From: Haliotis asinina
Taxonomy: Eukaryota > Mollusca > Gastropoda > Lepetellida > Haliotidae
DNA length: 64,000 nt
NCBI RefSeq assembly: GCF_037392515.1
Contig: NC_090283.1
Location: forward strand, 16,811,001-16,875,000
Direction of reading: 5' to 3'
The notes beneath the pieces were generated by a model that made no database searches, was not told the origin of the DNA, and saw nothing but the letters and a program-made list of their open reading frames with translations. Both the position numbers and the translations under genes were made by a program. Shown one piece after another: positions 23,076-33,620 of the stretch. Position 1 is the stretch's first letter; every line of letters begins with the position of its first letter.

Positions 23076-23706
23076 ATCTTCTAAAACATTCCAGAAACAA
23101 TGTTTGAGTTAACATATATGTACAAAATTGTATCATTTATGAATTACATTTTGCGTTTCTTTGGGTTTTTTTAAAGTGTAGTTTCCAGTTGTTTTTCTGA
23201 TAATTTCTCAGGCGTGCACTTCAATTCCATGAAATGCATGTTCTCGGACAGAAAAATCTTGGTAAATCACGCAAAACATAGCGGGTGACTGCTGACGCAG
23301 AAGTTCAACTCGGTGTTGAGAGACTTCGGGGAACAGACTCAATGGGTAGCCGTATTCCACTGCAAGGACAGAGATTCGTTCCAGGAATGCTTGACTATAA
23401 CGGGAACGGGTGAAGAAACAGCTCGCCGAAACTAAGCATGCCAAGCTTGTGTGACAACCGACCAATATTTAGTAATGTTTTAGTAATGTTTCCGTAATGT
23501 TTCCGAAAAAAAACGCCGTAGCCAAGCTCCGTAAAAATAATTACACTTTGTGTGTGATTGTAGGTAGCGTAGTTGACACTGCTGTTGTTTAATTGTTTAT
23601 GTAATTCAAACCAAAACAAGCCCAACCACAACCGTCACCAACATCCCACGGGGTGATCGACCCTCATATTATGTTATAATTAAAATTATATTTTCCAACA
23701 ATATAT
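23076..23706. other. No recognised gene
   Basis: Unrecognised open frames at 23208-23465 and 23395-23631 on the minus strand. They abut the Polinton-like ORFs and might belong to that element, but no motif supports this. Confidence 0.35.
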
Positions 23707-23709
23707 ATT

Positions 23710-23937
23710 ATGTCTGAGCGAATAACATTCGTTAACGATGCATGCCACGCCTTAGTGGTTTCCGGATTAGCAATAGGATACACTCGGTTGACTAAAATGA
23801 TTATCAAACAGTCGACTATAAAACTCGACTTCGACCTGCAGGACATGGCCATGCTTACTATGAACATTGGTATGGTGATGGCCACCAAAGACGTCCTTGT
23901 AAAACAAGGTATTGTACCTGAATATATTTTAAGCTAA
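23710..23937 (+). CDS. Small Polinton-like element protein (75 aa), function unknown
   Basis: An intact 75-codon frame starting MSERITFVNDACHALVVSGL. I recognise this type of protein as a recurrent small ORF of PolB-encoding (Polinton/Maverick-like) elements in invertebrate genomes; that is recall without a search. A hydrophobic stretch (CHALVVSGLAIGY) suggests membrane or capsid association, but the function is unknown. It lies 190 bases upstream of a second small ORF on the same strand and converges on the minus-strand PolB remnant at 24960. It is the only element ORF here with no disruption. Confidence 0.55.
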   Translation: MSERITFVNDACHALVVSGLAIGYTRLTKMIIKQSTIKLDFDLQDMAMLTMNIGMVMATKDVLVKQGIVPEYILS

Positions 23938-23945
23938 TATATATA

Positions 23946-24355
23946 ATGTGGCCGCGATAGCAATGATGCTCGAGTGGGGCTCTTGAGACTGCCCGGGCAT
24001 TTTCCGGGACTAATTATCCATTTTCTCAATTACGAGAGTCAAACGCGGCTGAGGTAGAAGAGCTAAAACGACACAACCGACTAAACCGACTCTGCAGGCC
24101 GCACAGGCTGAATACGTTAATTCACGCATGAAGAGACTAGATTTTATCAATAATCACCCTGTTCGAACGTTCAAGGACGTCGACGAAGCTATGAAAGAAT
24201 ACAACGTGTTAACAGGTAAACAACTAGAACCATTAGGTAATGCACCAACGATTTCTCAGTATTACACACCTTCCGAGGGGCAGAGGGATCGTGAGTTGGC
24301 CTTTGTGGCACTGGGTTTAGCAGCGACAGTGTTACTTGTGAAACAACTGGACTAA
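23946..24355 (+). pseudogene. Second small Polinton-like element protein, N-terminally disrupted
   Basis: The frame 24128-24355 reads MKRLDFINNHPVRTFKDVDE.., with QYYTPSEGQRDRELAF and a hydrophobic C-terminus (VALGLAATVLLVKQL). Upstream, 23946-24127 carries related sequence (FSGTNYPFSQL, ELKRHNRLN) in another frame. The gene therefore looks frameshifted or stopped in its first half. This partner ORF accompanies the preceding one in PolB-type elements, by recall. Amphipathic helices and a terminal hydrophobic segment are visible. No function is assigned. Confidence 0.5.
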
Positions 24356-24512
24356 TTACGCAAATTATTATATCAAAGATGAGACCAGCACCGTATATAT
24401 CGTTGTCAATGTGTTCTTATTGCAAAAAACTGAAATTTGTGGTAAAAAAGCCGTATTGAGGGTTATTGTTGTTTTCACCGTAATGATGATTAAGCTAACA
24501 GGACATGTTCAT

Positions 24513-24745
24513 TGTGAGTGAGTTTAGTTTAACGCCGCACTCAGCAATATGTCAGCTATATGGCGGCGGTCTGTGAATAATCGAGTCTGGACCAGACAAT
24601 CCAGTGCCCAACAGCATGAGCATCGATCTGCGCAATTGGGAACAGATGCCATGTGCCAACCATGTCAGAGAGCCTGACCACCCGATCCCGTTAGTCGCCT
24701 CTTACGACAAGCATAGTCGCCTCATATTGCAAGCATGTGCTTGTA
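24513..24745 (-). mobile_element. SINE type I
   Basis: Reversed copy: gtgagtgagtttagtttaac, then cggcggtctgtgaataatcg and cccgatcccgttagtcgcct. It sits between the small ORFs and the PolB remnant. A detached tail scrap (aaaactaaactcactcactc) lies at about 24918-24938. Confidence 0.85.
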
Positions 24746-24959
24746 GGGTACAGGAGTCAAAGGTCATTACTGATTATGTAGGTTTTTAAAATTTTATTAT
24801 TTTTTTTATGGCTGTGGTATCATTTGTAATTCCTCACGTACGAATCTTCTACGCGGTCCGTCTTTCAACCAGCATATAGGTTAGGTTCCACATCTTTTAT
24901 GTCCACTCGATCTATATATAAAACTAAACTCACTCACTCTAATTTCACGTCGGTTTTCT

Positions 24960-25610
24960 TCAGTAATGCATCCCACGAGAGCCCAGGACTTGAATAATAC
25001 CATGCCGGGTCCAACCCGTAATGCTTCGAACACGTTTTTTCTGAATATCTCGTATATATCGGTCTGTTTTCAAATACAAATCATGGTAATCACCTAGAAT
25101 CTTATAACCCTGTTTTCCCCATACGTTTTTCGCGTGATGGTCATCGTCTTGTGTGATAGACGCGTCGGATAGCTTGCTATAGAAGCGGTCAATAGGAGGT
25201 AACTGTGCTTCGTTGAACTTACACCAGTCATCCATATATTCATACGGTTAGATACTCTTCTGTGTGACGACTGGTTATAGCCAAACCGTTCGGTGTTAGT
25301 AGCCTTGACCAAACTGTATAGAGACGACAACAGAAACTGAGCACTATCTGTGAATCTCAACCCATTTACCGAAAAGGATATATATCTTTCCATATTGTTG
25401 GGGATACGAGTCATGTTGCCTTCAACCTTTGAAACAGCTTGCATAATCAAGCATGAATCATACCCGCGAAGATTGTGAAACACCACTGGGATGTGAATAG
25501 GGGTGTATTCTCAGCTCCAAGTTACATTCAGTGTGAGTTGCACCTCTGTTTTTACCATTAATGTGACAGTGAATCACCACACTGAGTCACCATTCAGAGT
25601 TTCACCGCAC
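24960..25610 (-). pseudogene. Polinton-like protein-primed DNA polymerase B, middle part
   Basis: The minus strand carries VVFHNLRGYDS (exonuclease motif II region) at about 25490-25450, then ISFSVNGLRFTDSAQFLLSS. In another frame it reads LPPIDRFYSKLSDASIT and GYKILGDYHDLYLKTD (about 25200-25070). These are family-typical segments between the exonuclease and palm domains of PolB from Polinton/Maverick and related elements. The reading is broken by at least two frame changes and ends before the catalytic palm motifs. The N-terminal part lies 6 kb away at 31650-32760, separated by the inserted LINE. Non-functional. Confidence 0.7.
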
Positions 25611-25739
25611 ACGTGATAGTGTGTCGCCCCACACGCAGAGGGCGGGGCGATACAGTGGGGGGACTGGCAGGGTATATCAGTGTATATCAGTGTATATCGC
25701 TGCACGCTTCTCTCGTATACACGAGGACTGGACAGACTG

Positions 25740-26215
25740 CATCTTCTTCACAAGCGACATCATGTATTCACAAACCAACAAACCCTCAATATTTGGATTC
25801 GTGTATGTAATAGATAGTGATATTTCTGTACAGTCAGGCCTTACTGGAATAGGTCTCCTGGAGACCAGACTGCATGTGCTATTAGGAGAACACCCTGACG
25901 CAACTATTGTACTTTTTGGTGACTTTAATGCACGGGTTGGTGACAAACAATATTTTATTGAGCACGACTCAACAGACTATATACCCATTGATGACATCGA
26001 CTGTACAAATGGTACTTTTAACATCCCAAGAAATTCTAAAGATAAGATAATAAACCCAGAGGGAGCTAAATTGTTAGAAATGTGTCGCAATTTCAATCTA
26101 CATTTTCTAAATGGTCGAGCTGGTAATAATGTTAGTGAGAATCTACATTTATTGGTCACCGAGGCAGCAGTGTTGTTGACTATTGTATTGTGTCAACTTG
26201 TGTCTATAAATACTT
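25740..26215 (+). pseudogene. LINE ORF2, apurinic endonuclease domain
   Basis: The frame contains DATIVLFGDFNARVGD, the metal-binding/catalytic GDFNAR motif of APE-type endonucleases, then PEGAKLLEMCRNFNLHFLNG. The SINE insertion at 26216 interrupts the domain. Beyond it, SDSDHLPVTVNIAT (about 26450-26490) supplies the terminal SDH motif, so the domain spans the SINE. The endonuclease nicks target DNA for priming. The frame is broken by the SINE and by frameshifts. Confidence 0.75.
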
Positions 26216-26419
26216 GACCCGGGAAGGTCCCGGGGTAGAACAGGCCTTCAGCAATCTTTATGCTTCAGCAACCTTTATGCTTGTCGTAAGAGGCGACAAA
26301 CGGGATCGGGTGGTCAGGCTCGCTGACTTGGTTGACACATCGGTACCCAATCGCGCCGATCGATGATCATGCTGTTGATCACTGGATTGTCTGGTCCAGA
26401 TACTAAACTCACTCACTCA
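26216..26419 (+). mobile_element. SINE type I with target-site duplication, inside LINE
   Basis: Begins gacccgggaaggtcccgggg, includes gggatcgggtggtcaggctc and ends ctaaactcactcactcac. Flanks ctataaatactt (26204-26215) and ctataactactt (26420-26431) form a 12-bp duplication with one mismatch. The type I head, the gaaggtcc..gtag region, is well preserved here. Confidence 0.88.
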
Positions 26420-27770
26420 CTATAACTACTTCGTTTGATGAAGATCTGACTCTGATCATTTGCCCGTCACAGTTAACATAGCAACATCACATGACAGATC
26501 ACGTGACAACATAGTGCACGAGCAAGCACGTGCGAATACTCACAACATCGGGTCAGGGAGATGGGATGACGAGAGAAAGGGTTAGTTTGTACAATTTATT
26601 AAAGACAATGTCGAACATTTTGGCCACTAATTCTATTACTGTATACATAATAACGTGATGATGCTATCAAAGCCCTGAATGATATTGTAATGAAGGGACA
26701 GCATGCACTGAGAGACACACACAGACATGTTACACGAGCCTATAGGTCAACCCTACACCTTACACGTATTCAGCCATCCTGTTTCGACCAGCAATGTGAA
26801 GAAGCTAAACGGCTGAAATATAATGTACTAAATAAATTCAGGAAAACGAATGTTAAAAACCATTGTAAACAATGCCTACACGCCAAAATATAATTTCACA
26901 GTTTATGTCGTGAAAAAGAACATGAAGAAAATATTATGAATGAAATAGTTGAGGCTGCCAAAAGGAAAGGTTGTCGATATTTTTGGAAATCGATTAAAAT
27001 ATTGCTTGTGTACAGAAAACACCAACCAAACTATAACAGCAGATGAATGATATAACTATTTTAGGGAACTCCTTGATCATGAAACCGTAATTGGCGATGG
27101 CATGTTACAGATTGCTTCAGCTGTCATAATGCCAATGAATGTGATGACTGTACAGTTGCCGATGAACTACTTGATAGTAGTATTAATGATAACGAGATTC
27201 CTTGTGCCATTAAAAGTCTGAATGATGGGAAAGATGGGGCAACCGTAGAAGTATTGAAAGAAGTCAGTAATTTGGTTTTTTAACCTTATATAAGATGTTT
27301 GTTTAACCATGTTTTGGAGACAGGCCTGTTTCCCGATGCGTGGAATATTGGCTTAATCGTGCCATTGTGCAAATCAGGGGATAAGAAAGTCCCCAGTCAC
27401 TACAGGGGTATAGCCCTGATGAACACTGTAAATAAGATATTGTCTACTGTGATAGATAATTGCGTCAAACTCTGGATCTCGAGTCATAAACTATTATCAG
27501 AGAGTCAGGCAGGTTTCAGAGAAGAATACTCTACTCTTGATCATATTTGCACCTTGAACAGTCTTGCACACAAATATCTGCGCAAGAAGGGAGGAAAATG
27601 TTAATGTTTTTGTGGATTTCCGAAAGGCATTCGATCGCGACTCTGTGAATACATCCAAACTCATTTATGTTATGATGCAGTCTGGTATACAAGCTTCAAC
27701 GTTTATTAAAGGTCACTACAAAAAATCAGACATAATTAAAATACAATTATCAATTATTCGTGACATATAA
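26420..27770 (+). pseudogene. LINE ORF2, linker and reverse transcriptase domain
   Basis: After the end of the endonuclease come a linker (CFDQQCEEAKRLKYNVLNKF at about 26785), a second linker stretch, and RT motifs in the frame 27299-27604: GLFPDAWNIGLIVPLCKSGD, then HYRGIALMN, ESQAGFREEYSTLDH. The next frame gives NVFVDFRKAFD (27600-27640), the first catalytic Asp region. Several frameshifts and stops are present, and the RT is cut short after about 27770 before the catalytic YADD region, so it is non-functional. Confidence 0.8.
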
Positions 27771-27944
27771 TATACATTGCTGCTTGCAAAAAAATAAATA
27801 TGGACAATTATAAGCGTACAATGGAGATTCAAAAGTGCAATATTTTGTACTTGGGCTTACCTCCCTCGAAACGAAGCCCTCGGGAGACCGATCCCAGTCA
27901 TGGCGGGTGGGGGTGCACTCGGCTTCCGACTGGCTGGTTCACTT

Positions 27945-28400
27945 GCTAATACGTTGAGGGCACATTGTGTGTACAGAAAGATGACCTGTTTGATGATCAT
28001 TTTAGAAGTATGGCGAGTCACAAGAAAGTAAGATTCTATATGGATAACAACTTGTTTTATTGTACTTGATGCGTCGTTTCAGTATGGATTCATATATCGT
28101 TGTCAAAAAAATCATGTGCAATAGAAGAAATTGTTATGCATAAAGAATGTATATAGAGATGTTGGTTTTGTTGATACATGTTCTCGGAATTTGTGTCCGA
28201 TCCAATCACAAATCATCTCTGTAGAGCTGGTAAACCACTGCGCGGCTGGAAACTGTCATTCGTCCAAGTACAAAGCAGGACTTGAAACTGACACCAGTTT
28301 CTGTCAGATCCAGTCATCTGATAAAAATGGATGCAGTTTGTTTGCAGGTAGACATATAGGTGTCAATGAATCAGACATTGAGCTTTCTCTGTGACAGAGG
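27945..28400 (+). repeat. Dispersed block with THAP-like exon, copy B
   Basis: Homologous to 19627-20095, including the ELVNHCAAGNCHSSKYKAGL frame (compare the CASGNC frame in copy A). The start Met of the THAP-like frame is not kept here and the LSLHRF region is degraded. It sits between the RT part and the C-terminal finger of the LINE, so it is either part of that LINE family or an insertion shared by both copies. Confidence 0.55.
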
Positions 28401-28619
28401 CTGCTTACCACAATCAACAAGTTTGTTTTTTTATGTAACGAGTAGATTATTTACTTGTTTGTGTACACAACCAAGATTAGACTACTGCTCACGACCTCAT
28501 ACTCCGGGCAGGCATTCTGTTTCAAGCTCCGCGAAGATATTTACTGCGCATGGGTTATGGGCGCAGCGCAGCACAGCTGTTGAAACCACTTTTTCCCCCA
28601 ACGCTGCAAGATAAAAGCT

Positions 28620-28720
28620 GCAAGGTTTTCTAAACGTCCGTATCATCACCTTACCACCTTTGGTCATTGTAACCTCACAGAGGATGAATACCATATACTT
28701 CTAGAATGCCCTAATCATAT
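28620..28720 (+). pseudogene. LINE ORF2 C-terminal finger region, left half
   Basis: The + frame reads KRPYHHLTTFGHCNL, then TEDEYHILLECPNH, a Cys/His arrangement seen in the C-terminal region of several LINE ORF2 proteins. It is cut by the TTAA element and its partner half resumes at 31063. Confidence 0.7.
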
Positions 28721-31062
28721 TTAAAGGGGCACTGATGCGGAGCAATTTCCGTGCTTGTTCCTTTTGTTGTTGTTTTTCTCTGGTGTGTACCCGGATGATA
28801 TCCCGGAATTCTTAGCTGGTTCGTGACCTCTGCTGTGCAGCCCGTACGCGCAATTTAGAGTTAAATTATGGGCAGATCAACTATGGTGAAGTCAGTTTCA
28901 CTTCGTTACAAATGTATTATGAATACAAATAAAACACTTTGAAGGTTAATCATCTGCCAATGGAAGAAGTGGTAAAAAACGATTAGGACGGAAAAATATC
29001 GAAGCCAAGGTACGTCTTTATATTTTGTCTCATAACCCTTATTAGTTTATTGTCATATTTGTATGAATTTGAAAATTAATAAAAGAACACACGGTCTACT
29101 TATACTTATGGTACATTTCTAACATGACTGTAAGATTTAAACATTGTATAGACTGCCAGTGTCGATCCTGTATCACACACGCCCTATGCGCGATCTAGTG
29201 TGTGTTTTCTGTCATACAGATTCTCCTGAATGCTACAACAAATAAATTAAAACGAAATGCAAATACTGAATTTAAAACAGACTAATGTTATAGCAACAAT
29301 GTCAGGCTACTGCCTTGTTCAGGAATGTATCCACCAATATCCACATAAAAGAACGATATTCCATTCATCTGTAGCTGGTAAATAATCCTGCTCTAAGCCG
29401 TGTGTCTTACAAAAGTCTAATTTGCGAAAAAGTGAAACATCGTTTCAGGTCTTACACATTGGTGAAAACCTGATAAACCTCTCATTGGTCACCCAAGAGA
29501 GCACACCTGGCAACTAATTGTATGATGTCCGCCATTCTAAGTAATTTAGTTAACCAATAAATAGCAATCAATCAACGCAATGATGGTTAATTCTTTGAAG
29601 GGAGGATGTTGTTTTTACACTCGCGCTTTATGACAGGGTGTAGTCAGTATAGATTAGTACATCTACACACACTACCGTGTGACAAATCTGCTGTGGAAGT
29701 AATTAATCAGTGTGGTATCGGTTAATCCTTTGATCGATGTTTGTTTTTGTAACTCAGCTGATAAACCCTCTTGCATCACTTACATGTACATATTACATAA
29801 CATACAATACATTTGCCACTGCAGACCTTAATTTATAATGTTGAGTATTTACTCCAGACAGGAGAAATGCCAAATGGGAACCTTTGTTGAGTAATCTGAG
29901 TGGTGTTACCACCAATTATACCTGTTATAAATTCATTAAAAGACCAAGTGAATGGTTAAGAATGAAGATTTTATGGATATCAACTTCTTTATGAGAGAAC
30001 ACAACGTTTCGGAGTTAATGCTTACTCCTTCATCAGGTGATTGAGAAAGGGATACAGAGGTGTATTTATATGTACAGGTAAAACAATAACAAAGTAACAA
30101 GTGGAATGAGTTAACGAAAGCTAGTATAAACAAGCACTGATAGGAAGCCGATAGTTAAGATAACAATGATGGAAGCCAACGGTAATGCATTACAGTTGAT
30201 TGGATATGTATACATAACATGATTGGGGATAAGGATGGAAGCCAATGGTGATACATTACGCATGATAGGATGATGTACATAACACACGATAGGGGGTGAG
30301 CATGTATACATGAGGGTTGGTGATGTACAAACACAAGTATGTACTCGGGTAGATAGGCTATACATGAATTACATAGATAGAATGTACACAGGTAGATGAG
30401 ATTAATTTATCAATAAGTCCCAGGCACTTGGTAGGTACACTCCTTGGTCGCGGCTGATGGCTGGTGTAATCATTTTGACGTAAGAAAATTTTCAGATTTC
30501 TCTGCCAATGGCAAAGTCGTTGTTTTTAGTTCATGAATTGAAATAATTCAACTGTGTGTCTTTATTGTCATATATAATAATTTAGGATAGCTACCATAGC
30601 TACCAAAATTTACGCATGATTTTTGCTATGACAGTTTGGCCAACCCCCAAAACTATATAAAAATAAAGCTTTGCAATCTTTCGGACTTATATGAAACAAC
30701 TAGCTTACTACGTGCCTGTAGACGTCATATTTTCACATGACATGATTAAATATGGAGGTAAAACACATAAATAGGATCAAATTGGTTAAATCTTCCAGTC
30801 TTCCAGGCATCAGAAAAAACTACACTGCTGGGATATTTTGTTACAATCAGATAAGGAAAACCATGGATATTTTTAAATAATGGCATATGATGGGCAGCCG
30901 GCCTCCTGACTGTTTAGGGTGAAGAAATTCTGCTAGTGTAGACAAGGAGCCCAGTCCCTTTGTCCGTCACGGTCGAGGGAGCGGGTGTTGACCAACTTGC
31001 ATCTTGGTTTCGTAATTACACCGTTGGTGAGAAACATTCGCTCCGCATCAGTGCCCCTTTAA
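28721..31062. mobile_element. 2.3-kb non-autonomous DNA transposon with TTAA target duplication
   Basis: TTAA at 28721-28724 and at 31059-31062 flank perfect 19-bp terminal inverted repeats: aggggcactgatgcggagc at 28725-28743 and its complement at 31040-31058. The LINE coding sequence continues across the insertion (LLECPNH on the left, RYTYLPLYLYRQPS on the right), which fixes the boundaries. TTAA target duplication is typical of piggyBac-type elements. No transposase was found in the 2334 bp; a short frame at about 29300 starting MSGYCLVQEC is weakly THAP-like. Confidence 0.85.
29940..30420 (-). repeat. Possible Penelope-like retroelement 3' tail
   Basis: On the minus strand a segment reads ..gatgaaggagtaagc.. 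then tccgaaacgttgtgttctct, a sequence style I associate with the 3' region of Penelope-like elements. Direct repeats (gatggaagccaa..ggtaatgcattac and gatggaagccaatggtgata) follow. It lies inside the TTAA element. Recall-based and weak. Confidence 0.3.
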
Positions 31063-31210
31063 GATATACATACCTACCCCTCTATCTGTATAGACAACCA
31101 TCAAAAGAAATGTTTACTGCTGTTTTAGCAACGAATGACGTGCAATTACTGTTCAAGATAGCACTATTACTGTACCATATAAATCGCAATAAATCACATC
31201 GCCAATAGCT
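31063..31210 (+). pseudogene. LINE ORF2 C-terminal end, right half
   Basis: The frame reads RYTYLPLYLYRQPS and ends KIALLLYHINRNKSHRQ before a stop at about 31206. It continues the finger region interrupted at 28720. The 3' untranslated part follows, itself split by a SINE. Confidence 0.7.
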
Positions 31211-31331
31211 CTGTAGTACAATTAACATTGCCTATCTGTGGTATACTATTTACGTCGTATTGCGTGGTAGCGCTGTCACTATGTACATGTCAATATATTT
31301 ACACTGTACTGTTGGCCTCCGGGCCATATAT

Positions 31332-31606
31332 TACCCGTGAAGGTCCTGGGGTAGAATAGGCCTTCAGCAACCCATGCTTGCCATGAAAGGCGACTATGCT
31401 TGTCGTAAGACGCGACTAACGGGATCGGGTGGTCAGGCTCGCAGACTTGTTTGACACATGTCATCGGTTCCCAATTGCACAATCGATGCTCATGTTGTTG
31501 ATCACTGGATTGTCTGATCCAGACTCGATTATTTACAGACCACCGCCATAAAGGTGGAATATTGCTGAGAGCGGCGTAAAACTATACTCACTCTCTCACT
31601 CACTCA
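31332..31606 (+). mobile_element. SINE type I with 13-bp target-site duplication
   Basis: The head reads acccgtgaaggtcctggggt, the body gatcgggtggtcaggctcgc, and the tail gcggcgtaaaactatactca plus (CTCA)n. The target duplication ccgggccatatat occurs at 31319-31331 and 31607-31619. It sits in the 3' untranslated part of the LINE and is close to full length. Confidence 0.92.
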
Positions 31607-31649
31607 CCGGGCCATATATACCAATAAAATCTGTCTGTCTGTCTGTCTA

Positions 31650-32760
31650 TTTAATGATAGATTCGAAGTCGGCGTAGATGACATATGGCACCGGCATTTG
31701 ATTTTTGTGGTTGATAAGTTTCAAGATATTGTTGTTTTCTCTCGGGCATATCTATTCGCAGGGCTGTCTCCCCTATAAGTGGGCAATCTATCCTGTGCGA
31801 ATCGAACAGATCAGCCTTTGAAAACCCATGAAGACACCTTTCACGAAAGTGTTTCTTTTCCCTGTGTTTCGATTGATGGATTGTACAACAGTCGGCTAAA
31901 AAACGCAATCAATGTGTAGTGATATTTTTCACCTTGTTGGACCATAAATATATTGATCTTTTTACGACCACCCTTATACAATAAAGGACTTATCCTGTGT
32001 GCTATTACGTTGATGCCTTCGTGTCCGAATACGTTGATGGCTAAGTCTGGATTCTGTTGTTCTATGTTTTTTTTTATGAGAGATACGGGTGGATTCGTCT
32101 ATACCTTCCCAGTTGAGCCCGTTATCTTCTACGTAACTGTAAAGTCTATCGGAATGTTTTTCAGCTGGAAATTTAGCAGATCTTATCACTACCCTTATAC
32201 AATTGTTGCCTCGGTTTTAAACGTCAACCATGGCTTGTTTTCCTTGAAATACTCAGACGCGGGTAAGTACGTTCCACCTCTCAACGGTGTATAATTTGCT
32301 ACATCCAGACAGACCATGTTAATCTTGTCAACAACCCAACCAGACCCATATTATTGTAACGTTATAGGGTTTCTCGCATTTTTTCTATAGATAGTTGATA
32401 GTGTCTGGTTGCGTTGTAACTTCTTGATTACCTCTGACGCACAAATTGGTGTATTCAGTTGTTCCATTCGCCTTTGTTTCTCTTGTGTCATCTTAGACGT
32501 GAGTTGAAATTTAATACCTCTTACATCTTTCAGTTCATTTGCTTTGTCAAATATCAGTGCTTTTTTAATCTTCAATGTCTATGTTTCTTTGAACTTCCAA
32601 CCTCTCAAATATTTACCTACAGCATGCTCAGTAGGCATGAATTGTAACTCTGTAGGTTATTGCTCTTTCAGTAATTCAATGAGCGCAGATTTCCTCATAC
32701 GAGAGTAACCTCGCACTCCACGTGCTTGCTTTGTTAGTTCTTTCACAGTAGGTGTCTTTT
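31650..32760 (-). pseudogene. Polinton-like DNA polymerase B, N-terminal part
   Basis: Reading the minus strand from 32760: a SAP-like segment (VKELTKQARGVRGYSRMRKS) at about 32750, then ALIFDKANELKDVRGIKF at about 32560. Next come RSAKFPAEKHSDRLYSYVED at about 32185, a Cys/His segment CLHGFSKADLFDSHRIDC at about 31835, and PYVIYADFESIIK (exonuclease motif I, DFE) at about 31690-31650. The next residues are displaced to 25610 by the LINE insertion. Several frameshifts and stops break it. The whole is the N-terminal half of a protein-primed PolB of a Polinton/Maverick-like element. Confidence 0.65.
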
Positions 32761-33111
32761 GCTAAACAGCTGTTGTAAAAAATATAGGAATGTGCAATCT
32801 CAGGATATACCCGTTAAACTGAGCACATGTGAGCTGGTCCGCAGTAGAGCAATTGGTAGCGAAACTGACCCCCAGGTATACCGTACGTAGCGCACCCGTG
32901 TATTTGTGACTTCGTATCTGACGTTGCCTCTGTGATCCCCTTGCAACTTTTGTACAGCGAGGAACTTGAGACCCTTGCACATTCCGTGAAGCAAAGGAGC
33001 GAGTGGGGCACTCTCATGGTGAGAGAAATTCACCAAGGCAGTCTTCCTCGGGAGAAGTGCGCAGATATCTTTCTAACTCAATTAAAATCTTTCTGCCTTT
33101 TTTTTGAGTGT
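32761..33111. other. No recognised gene between PolB remnant and LTR
   Basis: Overlapping minus-strand frames (for example 32800-33036) have no motif I recognise. They may be further decayed sequence of the Polinton-like element. Confidence 0.3.
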
Positions 33112-33261
33112 CAGCTAGGTTAGGTAATTAGATTAGTTACCTGTATTTGCACCTGTAGAATTAGTTTAGTATAGGTATTGTGGTTACTTATATCTTAAGG
33201 GGAGGAATAAAGTTTTGCAAAACAAACTGTTCTTCTGTTGTGGTTACTTTGGTATGTGACA
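33112..33261 (+). repeat. 5' LTR, last 150 bp only
   Basis: Matches 39307-39456 at 144 of 150 positions, ending in tatgtgaca. The first 1.06 kb of the LTR is missing; to its left lies the sequence following the PolB remnant. It includes aggaataaagttttgc, an AATAAA-type polyadenylation signal. Confidence 0.9.
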
Positions 33262-33264
33262 TTT

Positions 33265-33281
33265 TGGTGGCAGCGGTGGGA
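33265..33281 (+). other. Candidate primer-binding site
   Basis: tggtggcagcggtggga starts four bases after the 5' LTR, the usual place for tRNA priming of minus-strand synthesis. The primer tRNA was not identified. Confidence 0.5.
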
Positions 33282-33620
33282 TAATTGGATTATTTGTCAG
33301 TATCAAAGTGAACCCGAGTTGTGTTCTGTAGCGCATTTGATGTTGCGTTGTTGATTGTACATCGCTGGAGACTCATTGTGTCCATTAAGAGGGGAGAGAA
33401 CATCCGGCACCACATCTGCCTTGAGTGTATGATTTGGAATCAAGGGTAGAGGGTGTATTGTGGTTATTGGTCAGTTAAGGCCATTGGTTTGTCGTGAAAC
33501 ATTTTGAGCATTGGGATATATGGGAAATCACCCCCGGTTTTATTTTTCTTGTTAGGATCCCTATTTCTGTCAGACAGTTTGACTTTGTGTGCACCCTGCT
33601 TTGCTCTCATACAGACAATT

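Larger units (their letters stand above)
25690..31648 (+). mobile_element. Non-LTR retrotransposon (LINE) inserted in the PolB remnant
   Basis: Pieces of one + strand element run in order: APE endonuclease (25800-26215), linker and RT (26440-27770), C-terminal zinc-finger region (28625-28720), C-terminal end (31063-31208) and a 3' tail ccaataaaatctgtctgtct with (TCTG)n to 31648. PolB sequence resumes immediately after the tail. The element is split by SINEs at 26216-26419 and 31332-31606 and by a TTAA-flanked element at 28725-31058. The 5' boundary (about 25610-25690) is uncertain and the clade is not assigned. Confidence 0.75.

Noticed and set aside
29290..29385. THAP-type transposase start in the TTAA element
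   Set aside because: Only a CxxxxC start resembles THAP; the later conserved residues are missing and the frame stops after about 28 codons.
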